DNA from: Sipunculus nudus | Lineage: Eukaryota > Annelida > Sipuncula > Golfingiida > Sipunculidae | Reading direction: 5' to 3' | NCBI GenBank assembly: GCA_026874595.1 | Contig: CM049315.1 | Coordinates: forward strand, 34,920,164-34,984,163 | Length of the DNA: 64,000 nucleotides | Shown here: positions 39,869-51,857 of the stretch, piece after piece | Numbering within the stretch: the first letter of the stretch is position 1 | Layout of the letters: each line of letters begins with the position of its first letter | The notes under the pieces: generated by a model | The model's input: the letters and a program-made list of their open reading frames with translations, nothing else | Database searches by the model: none | What the model was told of the DNA's origin: nothing | Translations under genes and position numbers: made by a program

Positions 39869-40029
39869 AAGATGATTAATGGATGTAATATGTGCCTTAC
39901 TCATGTTGTTAATGTGTTGAAGCATAGGTCGGGAAGAGAACACACCAGACTCGCTTGTTCACAAAACAGGCCGAAGCTGGAAAAGACATTTTAGTAATTT
40001 TATTAAATTACGGTATTAGTTACATCTAA

Positions 40030-40470
40030 TATTTGTCAGGACCTCGTCGGCCAGGAAACATGGATTTTGTTTTCATTTGCGTGTTCTTGCGCAGTTTTAA
40101 AGTACGTCGTGCAGAATGTGTATGTGTCCTGGATGACCCCAAAGATAGCGCCGCCTGATTTCTGAAGTGGTCCCGTGACCGGACACGTGGCCTATCACGT
40201 GACGTGACACCTGGAGCTAAGCTTATCTCTTCCACCTTGCACAGCCGCCATGAAACCAGCAACGGCGCTGACAATTCCTTCCTCTCAGGTGTTCCCAGGT
40301 TAATTAATTAATTAACCAGCCCAGCGTTTACAGCCCTCAAGTGAAGATTAATTGTGTCACATTCGTCATATTATTTCCCCGCAGCCGCCATTAAAAGTGA
40401 TAGCTCTCTTTTTTGATTGGCTTGATCCAGGCCTCGCTATTTCAAAATCGTGATAAAATAATTTTTATGG
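40030..40470. other. GC-richer island with homeodomain-type palindrome
   Basis: Repeat-poor segment with a perfect 20-bp palindrome, GGTTAATTAATTAATTAACC (40298-40317), made of overlapping TTAATTAA sites. No coding evidence: the 82-codon minus-strand frame at 40026-40274 is unremarkable. Confidence 0.35.
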
Positions 40471-41147
40471 GCATTCAATTCTGAAAGTGCCCGAACCGCA
40501 AATTAAGCAATGATACTAATTGAAAACCTAAATTAATTGTAGCATGGCGTGTAAATGCGCAAAAGCAATAATGATTTTTTTATTCTTTTATTGTGAAGAA
40601 CATGTACATTTCATATCAAAGACTGACGTGGCAAACAGAACTCTTGTTATGGGTTCATAACTGAAATGAGATTTCAGTTATGGGGATCCTCTTATGGAAA
40701 AGCGTAGCAAGGGTATATTGGGATATTTGCAAAATAAACAGAGAAAATGGAGGCAATTTAGCAAATTTCTTACCAATAATGGCTAATAAACTGTTCTGGA
40801 GTAAAAATAAATTATGTAGAAGTGCCCTTATAAGGAAATTGTTAAGATTTCAACTCCTGTGGTTTTTTTAGCCTGCCATGCGGTCATGTTTATCTTTTGT
40901 CACATGACCCTGTCCTTGACCTTATTGATATGAGAAAAGTTGTCCTCTGATTATTGTTCCAAATAAATTATAATAAATATTGTTTCCATAACTTCCATAG
41001 GCAAATTTGTTAAAACCTTAAATGATATAGCCATAAACTTATAAAGGACTTATTGAAGCCATATATTATCATTTACTCATAAGTATTATTCATGAAATAA
41101 GATTTTTTTAATAGATTTATTAGCAATAAATTACTCTGGTACACCAG

Positions 41148-41170
41148 AGGTCAGGTCACAGGTCAGGTCA
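41148..41170 (+). promoter_or_regulatory. Cluster of four AGGTCA half-sites
   Basis: AGGTCA occurs at 41148-41153, 41153-41158, 41160-41165 and 41165-41170, all in the same direction, as in direct-repeat nuclear-receptor elements. It may instead be a small tandem duplication of an 11/12-bp unit. Confidence 0.4.
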
Positions 41171-41371
41171 TGGGTGAACAGAGTTCATGCCTCAGCAACA
41201 TGGCTGTGTCAGTGATGGTCTTCTGCTCTTCTCTTCATGATAAAATGCTGTTATATCATATATAACATAAACAGGAGACTCCACATGTATGGAAACTGAT
41301 ATATAAAGGATATATAGGTAGAGTGAACATAGTTTAAGCTGCATCTTATTCTTAATTACTCTTTTATTCTT

Positions 41372-41482
41372 TCCTTCTGATACATCAGAAGGACCGCTAC
41401 GATATTTCGTAAGAACATACTCAAGGCTGAGTATGGAGCCCGGGTCACCTGGTGTGTAATTCTCAGCCTTGCACCAAGGCAA
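41372..41482 (-). mobile_element. tRNA-like SINE remnant beside a short palindrome
   Basis: On the minus strand GGTGCAAGGCTGAGAATTAC, then CACCAGGTGACCCGGGCTCC, then ATACTCAGCCTTGAG has tRNA-like spacing, with a degenerate B box in GACCCGGGCTCC. A perfect 10-bp palindrome with 2-nt spacer (TCCTTCTGAT...ATCAGAAGGA, 41372-41393) abuts it. Single copy in the window. Confidence 0.35.
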
Positions 41483-42300
41483 ACAGAACTCGTGCTAGTA
41501 TCTCGGAAAATTCTGTTTTTTTTTCATAGTTTTTTTATTACGAAAATTAAATGCATCATTTTTCAATTTTCTCGTACATGCATAATTAGTATGGCCAACA
41601 ATAATTGTTATAAAATCAGCAGGGCTATATTCGACAATTTTTGAGTGTATTAATGAGTCCGCATGTTATTATCCTCCTATAAGTAATGTTTAGCCATGCC
41701 TGTTCTCTAGCATTCTTGCTAAATATCTTTGAATACTGGGAATATATACTCACCGATGAATATAAGGATGTTGCAATTCGAGTTTTAAGTAGACATGTAT
41801 TAACTGTTTATATTATATATTTTATATAGGACATATATAATGACTACGTATATTACATATTACTATATGTATTGTAATACTGTATGTATAAATTCTATTT
41901 ATTGTATGTTTATATTATATCTGCAATTTTGTGGAGTTTTAAAAGTTAAAATACAAAGTGTAAACCTATACCTATAAAATTATATGGCATTATGAAACAA
42001 AATATGATGGACTTACTGATAAGGCCCCAGCCATATTGGGCTATACTTTCGGAAACAATTAAGCCTTTTTTGAGACATGATAGACATATACTTGTAAGGG
42101 GTATTTCAGTTCATTTCTACAGATCTTTCCCATCTTCCTAGCGACATATGTCGGTGGCGAATGGCACTGAGTGTTCGGTCCGTGATATCGAGAAGAGACT
42201 TATTATTTTGCTATATATCAAATGATACAGATGAAAAGAAAGTCGTGTCGTTTTTAACACGAATTTCCTATTGAGACCTTCATCATAGATCTTTATTAGC

Positions 42301-42301
<1 letters not shown>
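41483..42301. other. AT-rich intergenic sequence
   Basis: No gene recognised. The end of the interval (42240-42300) bears a weak resemblance to the hammerhead-bearing insert at 36751. Confidence 0.45.

Positions 42302-42384
<83 letters not shown>
42302..42384. repeat. (TA)n microsatellite
   Basis: About 80 bp of (TA)n with one ATAAAT interruption. Confidence 0.95.
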
Positions 42385-42387
<3 letters not shown>

Positions 42388-42929
42388 ACACATTGAACTC
42401 TGATTTAGAAATCCTGTAATTTCTTTTAATTAAATACTTTCTTTGAAGTATGGACACATATATATTTCTAAATATGGAATTATGACCGGGGATTATATAT
42501 ATATATATATATGTCCAGAGTGCTTAATTTACTTTAAATGAAAACCGCTGACCAGATAAAACCGGCCATATATCCATGCATGTTGTCTTGTTGGCTGATA
42601 TATCACTTACAAATCAAGGGGACCAAGTAAGCTGCTTTATTATACATGTATACGATATTTGTCCATGTACGAGTTAATACAGGACCGGCCTTGAGACATA
42701 TCATAACACATGAACCATATGGCATGATTTTCTTAAGGTATTTACTTTAAATTAAGATGGAAAAAATACATGCGTATGATAATACCATTTCTTGATGAAA
42801 ACACATGCACAGAAAGACACAAGTCACATTACAAAACGTAAGTGAATTATAACATAGAAAATTCAAAAGTAAGTGCATTGTAACTATAAGAAAAAAATAA
42901 CTTTATAAACTGTTAGTACATTAATACAT

Positions 42930-43163
42930 TCCTGGACAGTCGAGGGGTAAAACGCTCGGCTCTATCCGCTGGCCACCTGGGTTCGATCCCCGGAGTCGCC
43001 ATGAGAATGGGTTGTAGTGACCAGTCCATGATCGGTGGTTTTCCCCGGGTCCTCCACCTCAAAGACTACCGAACGCCGCCACATGAGCCATGAAAAATGC
43101 CTCATATTAGTTATCATAAATCGTTGTACAATCCATGTAAAATAAATAAAGTTTATAATTTAC
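42930..43163 (+). mobile_element. tRNA-derived SINE, family B, copy 1 (full length)
   Basis: The head carries A-box-like GTCGAGGGGTAAAAC and a perfect B box GGTTCGATCCC (42970-42980). The central block is ATCGGTGGTTTTCCCCGGGT then CCTCCACCTC, which resembles a widely conserved SINE central domain of metazoans. The tail is GAGCCATGAAAAATGCCTCA then ttgtacaatccatgtaaa then ataaataaagttta. Copies at 33950 (plus) and 62401 (minus) share the centre and tail, or head and centre. Confidence 0.87.
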
Positions 43164-43325
43164 AGAGAAAAATACAAAACGTGTGTTTGGATACATACAG
43201 AACAGCACAAATCAAAAACATAACTTTAGATCATGCCTGATGTGTATATAAATCAGAATAAAAATATTCCACTGTACCCACTGTACAAACCATTTTTTTG
43301 GTCACCAATATATATATCTGGAATA

Positions 43326-43337
<12 letters not shown>

Positions 43338-43381
<44 letters not shown>

Positions 43382-43422
43382 TAGTCATGATGATGACGAT
43401 TATTATAATTATTACATTGACA

Positions 43423-43488
<66 letters not shown>

Positions 43489-43489
43489 T
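43338..43489. repeat. (TA)n and (ATT)n microsatellites
   Basis: (TA)n at 43338-43377 and (ATT)n at about 43425-43489, separated by about 50 bp. Confidence 0.94.
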
Positions 43490-44859
43490 ATTAACAACAG
43501 CAATGGCAAAGATACTGGTATAGCAAAGATCAAACGAAATTAAATACCAATTACATATATGTCTTAACTTGTGATATGCAGCGGTTATTAAAACGAAAAT
43601 AATAATATTATAATATTATATTGCTATAAATTATAATGAAATAATATTTATAATAATATCAATTATCTCTTTGTTATAGGTAATTTTTTAAAAAGAATCA
43701 TTTATAAATTTATAACGGAAATAATATATTTAGTATTATGACTATATTTCACAGTGAGAGTGCAATAGAGAACGGAACAACCTTTTGCTCAAAATGCTAA
43801 AAAAAATTCTGCCGAGGCCGGCCGTCGAAGAAAAAAAAATGTTTTACGACTACCCCTATATATTACATGCAAGTATCGTATGTATAAGGAGTACACCGGC
43901 ACCACATCAATCATTCCCACAGAGCGAATAAAAGGCTTTATCAATGCCCGTCCCCGGCGAATCACATACATCAAACACAGGTGGACCGGGCGATGTATGT
44001 TTCTGTAGATCTGTACTGGGATGCATGCACCAGCCGTGACTGCATGGGGGCTTTCCGCGGGGCTGGGTGACGCATTCCATTGTATTTTTAAATTAATCAC
44101 GATCTGGACATCTGCGCATGTCCGGGATTTAGATATGACGATAATAGAAATGTTATAGCTCCACTTAGAGTAACATTTAGGATCGTTCTTTGTTGGAACG
44201 CATGTAATTAAAAGAAAATATAATTTACTTTAATGTACTCAACATGCTCGTATATATAGAGTAACTCATTGAAATCTTATTGCAGCGTATCCAAAACAAA
44301 GTTATATAGTATAAATTTTAAAATGTTTAATGTTTCAAAGTGTTTCAATTGATTGGTAATAAAATGTTCACTTTTTTGTTTCATATATAAACTTCCAATC
44401 TATATATGAATACAATTTTATCTTGCCTTTTATTTAAAATATTTAAATTTTAGCCTCATTGCATGTATATTATGCCATGTTAGTTTTCAGCACAGTCATC
44501 AATTCATTAATATAACAAACGTGATAAAAGTAACTGATTACAGTGAAATAAAAATGTAACGTGTTTTGTTTTTACGTCAGTTAAATATTTCGTGTATGTA
44601 ATGCTTTGAATGAAAATGATGAAATAATAACCATTTAATCGGCGTTCTTGTTTGGTGTGATTAAAAATACAACTTTAACACCACCACCCCGATGTGATGA
44701 TATAAGCTTTATTTGAGGAAAATTATATATGCAATATACATGTTATAAACTACTCAAAATTAATGACATTTTGAAATACTGGTCGGTTAAAGGTAATCAT
44801 AATTTCACTAATTATGTATAAAAAAACAAAGTTTAATTAATTTAATTGTTCCTGAGCGG
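43490..44859. other. AT-rich intergenic sequence
   Basis: No gene recognised. The 103-codon minus frame at 43789-44100 has no domain signature. Confidence 0.45.
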
Positions 44860-47800
44860 ATTTGAAGCGTTCATGCTCGGGTCCCTCAGTTCCTCCCCCA
44901 CGCCCCCTTAGGGTAGAGGTGGGCCGGTCTCATGGGGGGTTGGGGACCAACCTTTAAACAGATGTGCAAAACCGGAATCACAATAGCTGAATTAGGCGCC
45001 ACGAAAGCAGTACAAACACACACCATCCTAAGATGAGTGAACGAATACGGGGATCATGTAATCAAATTAATGGGCGGACGCGTAGTAGCATCTAACACAT
45101 ATATAGTAAAAAAATCATATATCCAGTAGTGACTCCCTAGCTGGCGCCTTTGTCACCCATGCAGACATACAGAGTTGCAGCGGTCATGAATTCTATATGT
45201 TACCTTATTGCGCCAAGTTGCGCAGCATAGATCCCCTTATCATTGTATATCCAAGTCTTTGTCCCTCGTGTATTGCCCCGTAATCACGTGTCTGGAACCA
45301 TTGGATACTTACGTTTTTATTGGTTTATAATAGTAGAATGGGGCGGAAAACTAGAGGAGTACTACACATACAGTGGCATATAGCAGTAATTAAATATGTA
45401 TGGTGTCTGCGGTAAGGCGCGATGTGATCTTAAGAAAAAAGTACGAAAGCACGGGGATCCCTTAGAAACTGTTGATTACCCTACTGCGCAAAGGAAGAAA
45501 ACAATGTGCTGTAATATCTGCATGAACAGTTCTGTATAGCGTCTGATCATAGATATCAGTGTATTCACAGCCCCCATCAGTTGTCTATAGATTGGGTCTG
45601 CCGCAAGGAACTCTTGGTGAAGCAAGGACTGTTTTCCTCCAAGCCCGGGCAAAAAACTCTGCCCCTGGCGTTCCAGGCTGCTATTTACATTCAAATGAGC
45701 CACGTATCGCGCAAAGCACCACGGGAAGACTAACTTAACGAATAGTTTCAGTGAAGTTTGGGGAGAAGTTTGCAATTTGTTGTTATGAGCTCTTGTGGTG
45801 TCTGCCACCAAATACTGGGCTGATCTACGACTTTGCTGCGTATGTGGTCACCAAGAGAGATATCTTAGCATTCTGTTTGGTCCATAAAAAGACAGATATT
45901 AAACAGTTTATCGAGTGTAACAGCTGTCGGCACACAAGCGATGTGTGTGAAGTGGGTTGTGGCAACTCGCGCCGTTGAAGAGATTAAAACTTAAACTAGC
46001 TCTCACAATACGTATCATTGCCCAGTAACGGTAAGCAGGCCCCGCTGGAGTACGTCTATTTGACTTTCACAGAACAAGGTACAACCCTGTATAAACACCA
46101 CCTGTGGATAAAGTAAATATCTTCCATAAAACACCGCATGTCAACAAGGGGAAAATTGCCATTGTCATGTTGCAAAAACACTAGCATTATTATAAGCCTG
46201 TGGTTATTTGGTGTGACATCATAGGACATATTATTTGCATTAAGTAATAACAAATAACGATAATCCATGATAATAATATAAGTCTTTCATCCCAGCAGGC
46301 ATGATTTCCCGGTAATGAACGCTGTTTGATTATGTGGCTGGAGGATCACAAACACTAAGGGGGTTAGTTCAGCCACACGTTCACCTCAAAGCTCCTCAAC
46401 CCGTACTCGTCAGCGGTTTTTGACCAAAATCCTTTTTACATCTGTGAGGTAAATCTGTTAGCGACATGTTCAGAGAGAACAGGTACACGACCAGCATATT
46501 TCCAGGGGTTTATTCCGTCGCTTGGCAGCTGTTAACGTTTGCTATGTCTGCGGGAAGAGAGATTTTCATCAAGCCACCACCTACTCAGGGAACCGCACGG
46601 CATTGTTTAGAGTTGTATCCTAATCGACTTTTGAGAGCCGTGGAATTGTCCTCATAGAACCTGGCACTTGACCCCCACTGAAGGGGGTGACCGGTAAACC
46701 GAGAGGTTGAATCCATGAAGGCGTCGGTCTGAAGGCAGTGGTTGGCGTCATAGCTCTTTTCTCTTTGGAACCGGGACAAGCCATTCATCTTTCGGGCACT
46801 CTAGCAGATCTGCTCCACCTGAAGTGCTATTGTGGTATTGGCCTCTCTTTATTCTTGCATCTTATAGTGAGATTGGTGACAGACGCAGGTGCCTGCAACC
46901 AGATAAAGGCGCACCGATTTAGTTCTAAATATTACGTAGTTGCTGACCATATTGGGGTCGATGGTGTCAGCCGCTGAAGCTAACAAAACTTTTTTGGCTG
47001 CGTGTCTGACAGGACTCCAACATGTTAAGCCTTGGGGGCTAAGCTTATAGATAGGGGCCCCATGGAAATTCACTGTATTTTACTGCTTTTTAATATTGTC
47101 ATGGCTGCTGTCGGCGAATAAAAAAGCCAAGTAATAGCCTTGCCGCTGACTGCCTGACGTGTGCCGCCAGTCAGCGCCGGCGCGGATTAAGGGCGCTTTT
47201 ATTCATATGAAAATGCTGTAAATTGCATGTTGAAGTATGAACTCTTTGATATGAGGAAATATGAGCATGGGACCACCTTTAGCTCATATTTAGTCAAACA
47301 TTTACACTTGCCAGTAATTGCAGCCCACAGAGGGGGCACAGTCCCTGGTTGCCCCGCTTCTACAAGCTCTGGGGGACGCCTAGAAATTTAAGTGTCTGCA
47401 GTCGCCTACAAAAACATCTGCCGTATTGAAGGCAAAAAACCAACTTATTAACAGGTCTTTGTTATTCGCATTTATTGAGTTTCTTTGGGGAGGCACAAAG
47501 GCTTTCTTTGACACTGGTGTTGAAGGAAGGCGGGTGGATCTGAGCTGCGCCTAGCTCTGGCAGGGTTACACGCTCCAGTCCCGCCAAGCATTGTCAAAAC
47601 ACATTGACAAATACCCAACAGCACAATAATCAGTAGTGCAGGCCTTCGTTTCTTATTTATCAACGTGAAAGTTGATATGAAATACGAAATGGTGGAGATA
47701 GGGAGCAGCCGGCTGCACTTCGCTTTTGAGCGCATGTTAACAGCATACCTGGCGAGCTCCATGAAAAGGTGGCAGCGCCAACCGCCAGGAAACCGCCTCC

Positions 47801-48310
47801 TACATAAAAACTAATTATTATTTATAGCCAATATTTCGGGGACCCCTATTGAACTATGGTGAACATTTATACAAATTGAGTTTCACCTGTTTTAGTAAGA
47901 CGCATTACAGGTGGCCAGTGTTAATAGCAATAAGGATTCATTGCTTGTTCCCGCAGCCCGTATGAATACAGCCGGCGTGGCGCACACTGTCACACATCCT
48001 ACCACCTCTGCAAGCTCTCTCCTCCCGATGCGGGTCTTGTTGATGTAGTTTTGCCACAATTAACACACAGCTCCTTAACTTTCAATAGGCGTTTCCGGAG
48101 CTGTCTGTTGAGATTGTTCTTTTTAAGTGCTGTTTTGTCAGACATGGGCGTACCTGATCCAATTACACCAACAGTTTCACTAGTTCAAGTCTTTTCACTT
48201 GGTAAGTATAGAACATGGCTTCCAAACCGCCCATCTGTCGGGGAGGGGCGGAGAAGCTTCGGATAAAAGTATTGTCACTTAATAATTATTGTAATCAATG
48301 CTGCCCAATA
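44860..48310. other. Large GC-richer island, probable regulatory DNA
   Basis: About 3.4 kb without microsatellites and with many CpGs, unlike the surrounding DNA. Blocks such as 47095-47230 look like conserved non-coding DNA (TTCATATGAAAAT, AATTGCATG). Open frames at 45476-45811 (minus, 111 codons), 45751-45978 (plus) and 47472-47762 (minus) have no domains I know. A short ATG-to-donor segment (48144-48201, then GTAAGT) is the only exon-like structure and is unproven. Confidence 0.4.
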
Positions 48311-48749
48311 GTTTTCGGGTCAAACAATTGGCCTGGTGGTTTATTTTGGCAGCAAATTAAATGGGACCGTTGATGCATGAAAATTTACTGTATAATCACG
48401 TTCGATGAATGGAAAACACACTTATCCAAGAAAGGGTGCAGGATTGAAACGTTCCAGTGAACCTATTATATGTTAAGTAGGGCTATAGATATAAAGGGTG
48501 CGGTTTTCATGAGCATAGTTATAAAACACAAAATATGACGTTAGCATATGTATATGGATATTTGAATATGTTTATAGATATGCATATGTTGATAACTGAT
48601 ATTAAAGGCCGGGTACAAGTCTATAGCGCGTGACACCATGGGCACCAATGCTGTTGTGCACGTTTCATTTATGATTATTGCTGTAATTATCATGATAATG
48701 TGTGCAAAACAAGATATGCAATTAAAATGTTCCTATAAATACCCTGGGA
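48311..48749. other. Intergenic sequence, nothing recognised
   Basis: AT-rich bridge between two islands. Confidence 0.45.
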
Positions 48750-50500
48750 TGGGGATGACACGTTAATTGCACCTGCTCAGCAACATACGCAAAGCACTGG
48801 CTTCATTCTCTCAAACGTCGCGCGTTAATCCCGTAATAAGACAAAAACTCACCTGGTAGCATGGCAACCGGAAGATCCGATCGCTGCCAAAATGCGAAAA
48901 GTCTATATGCAACGAAACGAAAAATGACTCAGTTTGATTTATATTACGGTGTCATGAATGAATATAATGCAAACAATGCAATTATGAACGAAACGCACTC
49001 AGATGTGTAGGTGCAATTATATAAAAGAGAAGGTTATTAATATTGTATTGTTAAAGATCTCATAATATAGACTACAGCTGGAATTTAAGTAAGAACTTTC
49101 AAAACTGCACCTAAATTTCATCTATATTATTCGTTTCTCAACTTTTCCTCACTCGCGAAATGCGTCTTTGCACGTGAGTTTTAAAAATACAGTGTTGTTG
49201 TCACTTGTGTATATTTGTAGCGTGGGATAGTTGTAGTACTGTTTTCCTTATTGCGTCTTGGAGAAAAAACACGCTACAATATGTCTCAATTATCAAAGTT
49301 ATCACCTTTTTATGCGAGGAACCTTACTGATGCATAGGCGATAGTAAAATGTGACGCCCGGGGCGCCCCCTGGGGGACGGATCGATTCACTGTGGAGGCG
49401 GAACTTTGAATTCCAACCTTTTAGCAAAGTATATACGTGGCGCAGTAGTAACTTCTATGAAGTCAGTCTATAAACCGCCTCATCAAGGGTTTATTTACTG
49501 ATGTATGGCGAAAACTTAATCGGACCTGTCAAACGGCGGATTGAACCAAACGCTGCCTCTCAAAGAGCTTCGATTATATGGCGGTTTTACGAGCGGAGCT
49601 GTCACTGGGTTATGGTGATCGCGCTGGCTGTGGGTCTTCCTCAAGCAAGCTCGGGTTTTAGATAACACGCGACAGACATGGCTTGTTGAAGTCAATAGTT
49701 AATTTTTTACCCATAAAATTGAACGTTTAGCTTTGCAAACGCGCGCATCAGCGTCATAAACTTGATTTCACGACGCGTCATGGAAACAGAATTATTTTAA
49801 TAACAATTCATTTTAATGAGGAATTCCATTCAATTATGCACTCCCTTCATATGGGTTCACGTTAGAAATGTGAAAGTGACGTAATAACATATTAATCAAC
49901 TAAACCAAAATATGGTTTAATAGTAAATAATCAAGCTTTATTGATCAATTTGTAATTTAGATAAGTAATGATTGATGTAATAATTACTCATACATTGCAA
50001 GACCTTATCGTTAGCCACTGAATCGCCTGATAACAACACTTAATGATAGAAATTCATTAACAAACTAGCCTGATTGCAACGGTTATGAATGAAACCACAT
50101 GTAACGTGGGAAATCAGTGTCCAACACGGCCACTATAGTTAATCATGAGTGCTTTAATTGGTAACCGAGTAATTAGAACAACAACTCTTACGTCACGGAC
50201 CGACAGGTCGCATTTGCACTAAACGCTCAGGTCAATAGCATCGACAAATCATCGACATGTGTTCGCGACACCCTCGCCGGGGTAGGGTTACAGAAAGTGG
50301 ACAGACAGACGCCCGGGGTGTTCAGTGTGTGACCCCTGGGTGCCCCCGGCCCCCGGGACCAGTCACTCGCTCGTGCTCGCGTGATATATATGTACTTTCA
50401 GGGCTGCTAATACTTCTCCATCACCTGAACGTTGAGTTTGATTTATAATCAACATTGCCTTATGGTCGTATTGGACTCCAACTGGAGCCCTCCTGTCGCG
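48750..50500. other. GC-richer island with AT homeodomain-site cluster
   Basis: GC-rich parts at 49340-49680 and 50240-50370 flank a stretch (49870-50180) dense in TAAT, ATTAATCA, TTGATC and TGATTGATGTAAT-like sites. The mixture suggests an enhancer. The 63-codon frame at 50257-50448 has no recognisable domain. Confidence 0.35.
49363..49376 (-). promoter_or_regulatory. CTCF-like binding motif, minus strand
   Basis: The minus strand reads CCCCCAGGGGGCGC, 13 of 14 to the core CCASYAGRKGGCRS. It points toward the plus-strand motif at 36009, a convergent pair. Confidence 0.45.
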
Positions 50501-50959
50501 GAAGTTTAAGAAAAACTAATTGTTTTTTTTTTAACAATGGCCGACACTTTTTTGCCCTTGTCCACCTGTTTCTTTGCCGTTTGTGTCTTCTTTTTTAGTC
50601 TTCTAAATTCATTACCTTGGAAGAAAGCCACAGAAAATTATACGTTTAACCTAATTGATAACAAGGAAGCAATGCTCAACAGTTTATTTTGATATTTATA
50701 TACTAACAAAGTTTTATTATTTTGCAACATATAATTCCATTATTCTACATTGAACAATATATCGCTGATCACATGACCAAAATTATTTTATAGAAGCTGA
50801 TTGACAACACATATATATAACTTGCAAACTGATTATAAAGACATATTGTGGCTATATTCATTTGACCCAGAACGTCTTCGATTGCAGAGGTATCATGACA
50901 TATAAACAAATAATGGTTTACGCGTATAATCTTCATATGCAGGAATAAGTATAATGACC

Positions 50960-50962
<3 letters not shown>

Positions 50963-51020
<58 letters not shown>
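50963..51020. repeat. (TA)n microsatellite
   Basis: About 58 bp of pure (TA)n. Confidence 0.95.
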
Positions 51021-51025
<5 letters not shown>

Positions 51026-51857
51026 AGGCGAATTATAAACAATTAAATTATAAAAGTATATGTCGTTTAAAACACAAAATGTGGTAAAGAGATGCTATAT
51101 CACAAGCACACATGCATGCCAATTAAAGTACATACATGTGTATGTCACAAATATGAAATGTCAGCAGTGATTGAGAAATGTGTTATTCCTCTCAGAGTAT
51201 ATACGTGCATGTGATTCTGTCCATACCCTACGTATATAGGGTTGACTGGTTCGTTAAAGTTATACTTTTACTTAATGTGAACTGAATTGTCTAAAAAGGT
51301 GGGTATAACAAATGTTCTGAAATGAACATTTTATTGACTTTAGACGATACTTAGACCTTAAGATGGATCTGTCAGATTCATATATATCCAGCTCGGGTAT
51401 CTTGAAATCAGCGTTCGGGATGGAACAGGCCCATCTATATACTGATACACATGCAGATAGTACTGCATGTTTATAGGTGTTACGTTAACTGGAACCTGGA
51501 GGCTCTTTATATAACTATCACAATGAAATCACAAATAGACATTGAAAAAATGTCTTAAACCCTCATATATAAAACTAAATTAAATACAACATGGTTAAAG
51601 CAAAAGATGAAACAAAATTTGCATGTACATGTGCATGCATGCATGTATGTCTGGATATGCATAGTATCTAAAGCATACAATGGATTATTAGCACATGCTA
51701 TAATTGTTAATGGGAGAGAAGCAAGACAAAATGTTTTTCTGTGCAAATTTACATAGTAGATGTATGGATTCTGTCCAATGTCAAGGTAGCGTATTGTCGA
51801 AGCAATATTACCAAACTCCTGCAGGGCCATATATCATCCGTATATATAATATATATA
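51021..51857. other. AT-rich intergenic sequence
   Basis: Nothing recognised. CATGCATGCATGCATG-type runs occur near 51628-51646. Confidence 0.45.

Noticed and set aside
42240-42301. Second hammerhead-like core on the minus strand (AUGAUGA ... GAAA) next to a (TA)n tract
   Set aside because: C3 is replaced, stem III is absent and stem I does not pair. At best a decayed relative of the motif at 36774.
45476-45978. Opposed open frames (111 codons minus, 75 codons plus)
   Set aside because: They conflict with each other, lack known motifs and have no splice support.
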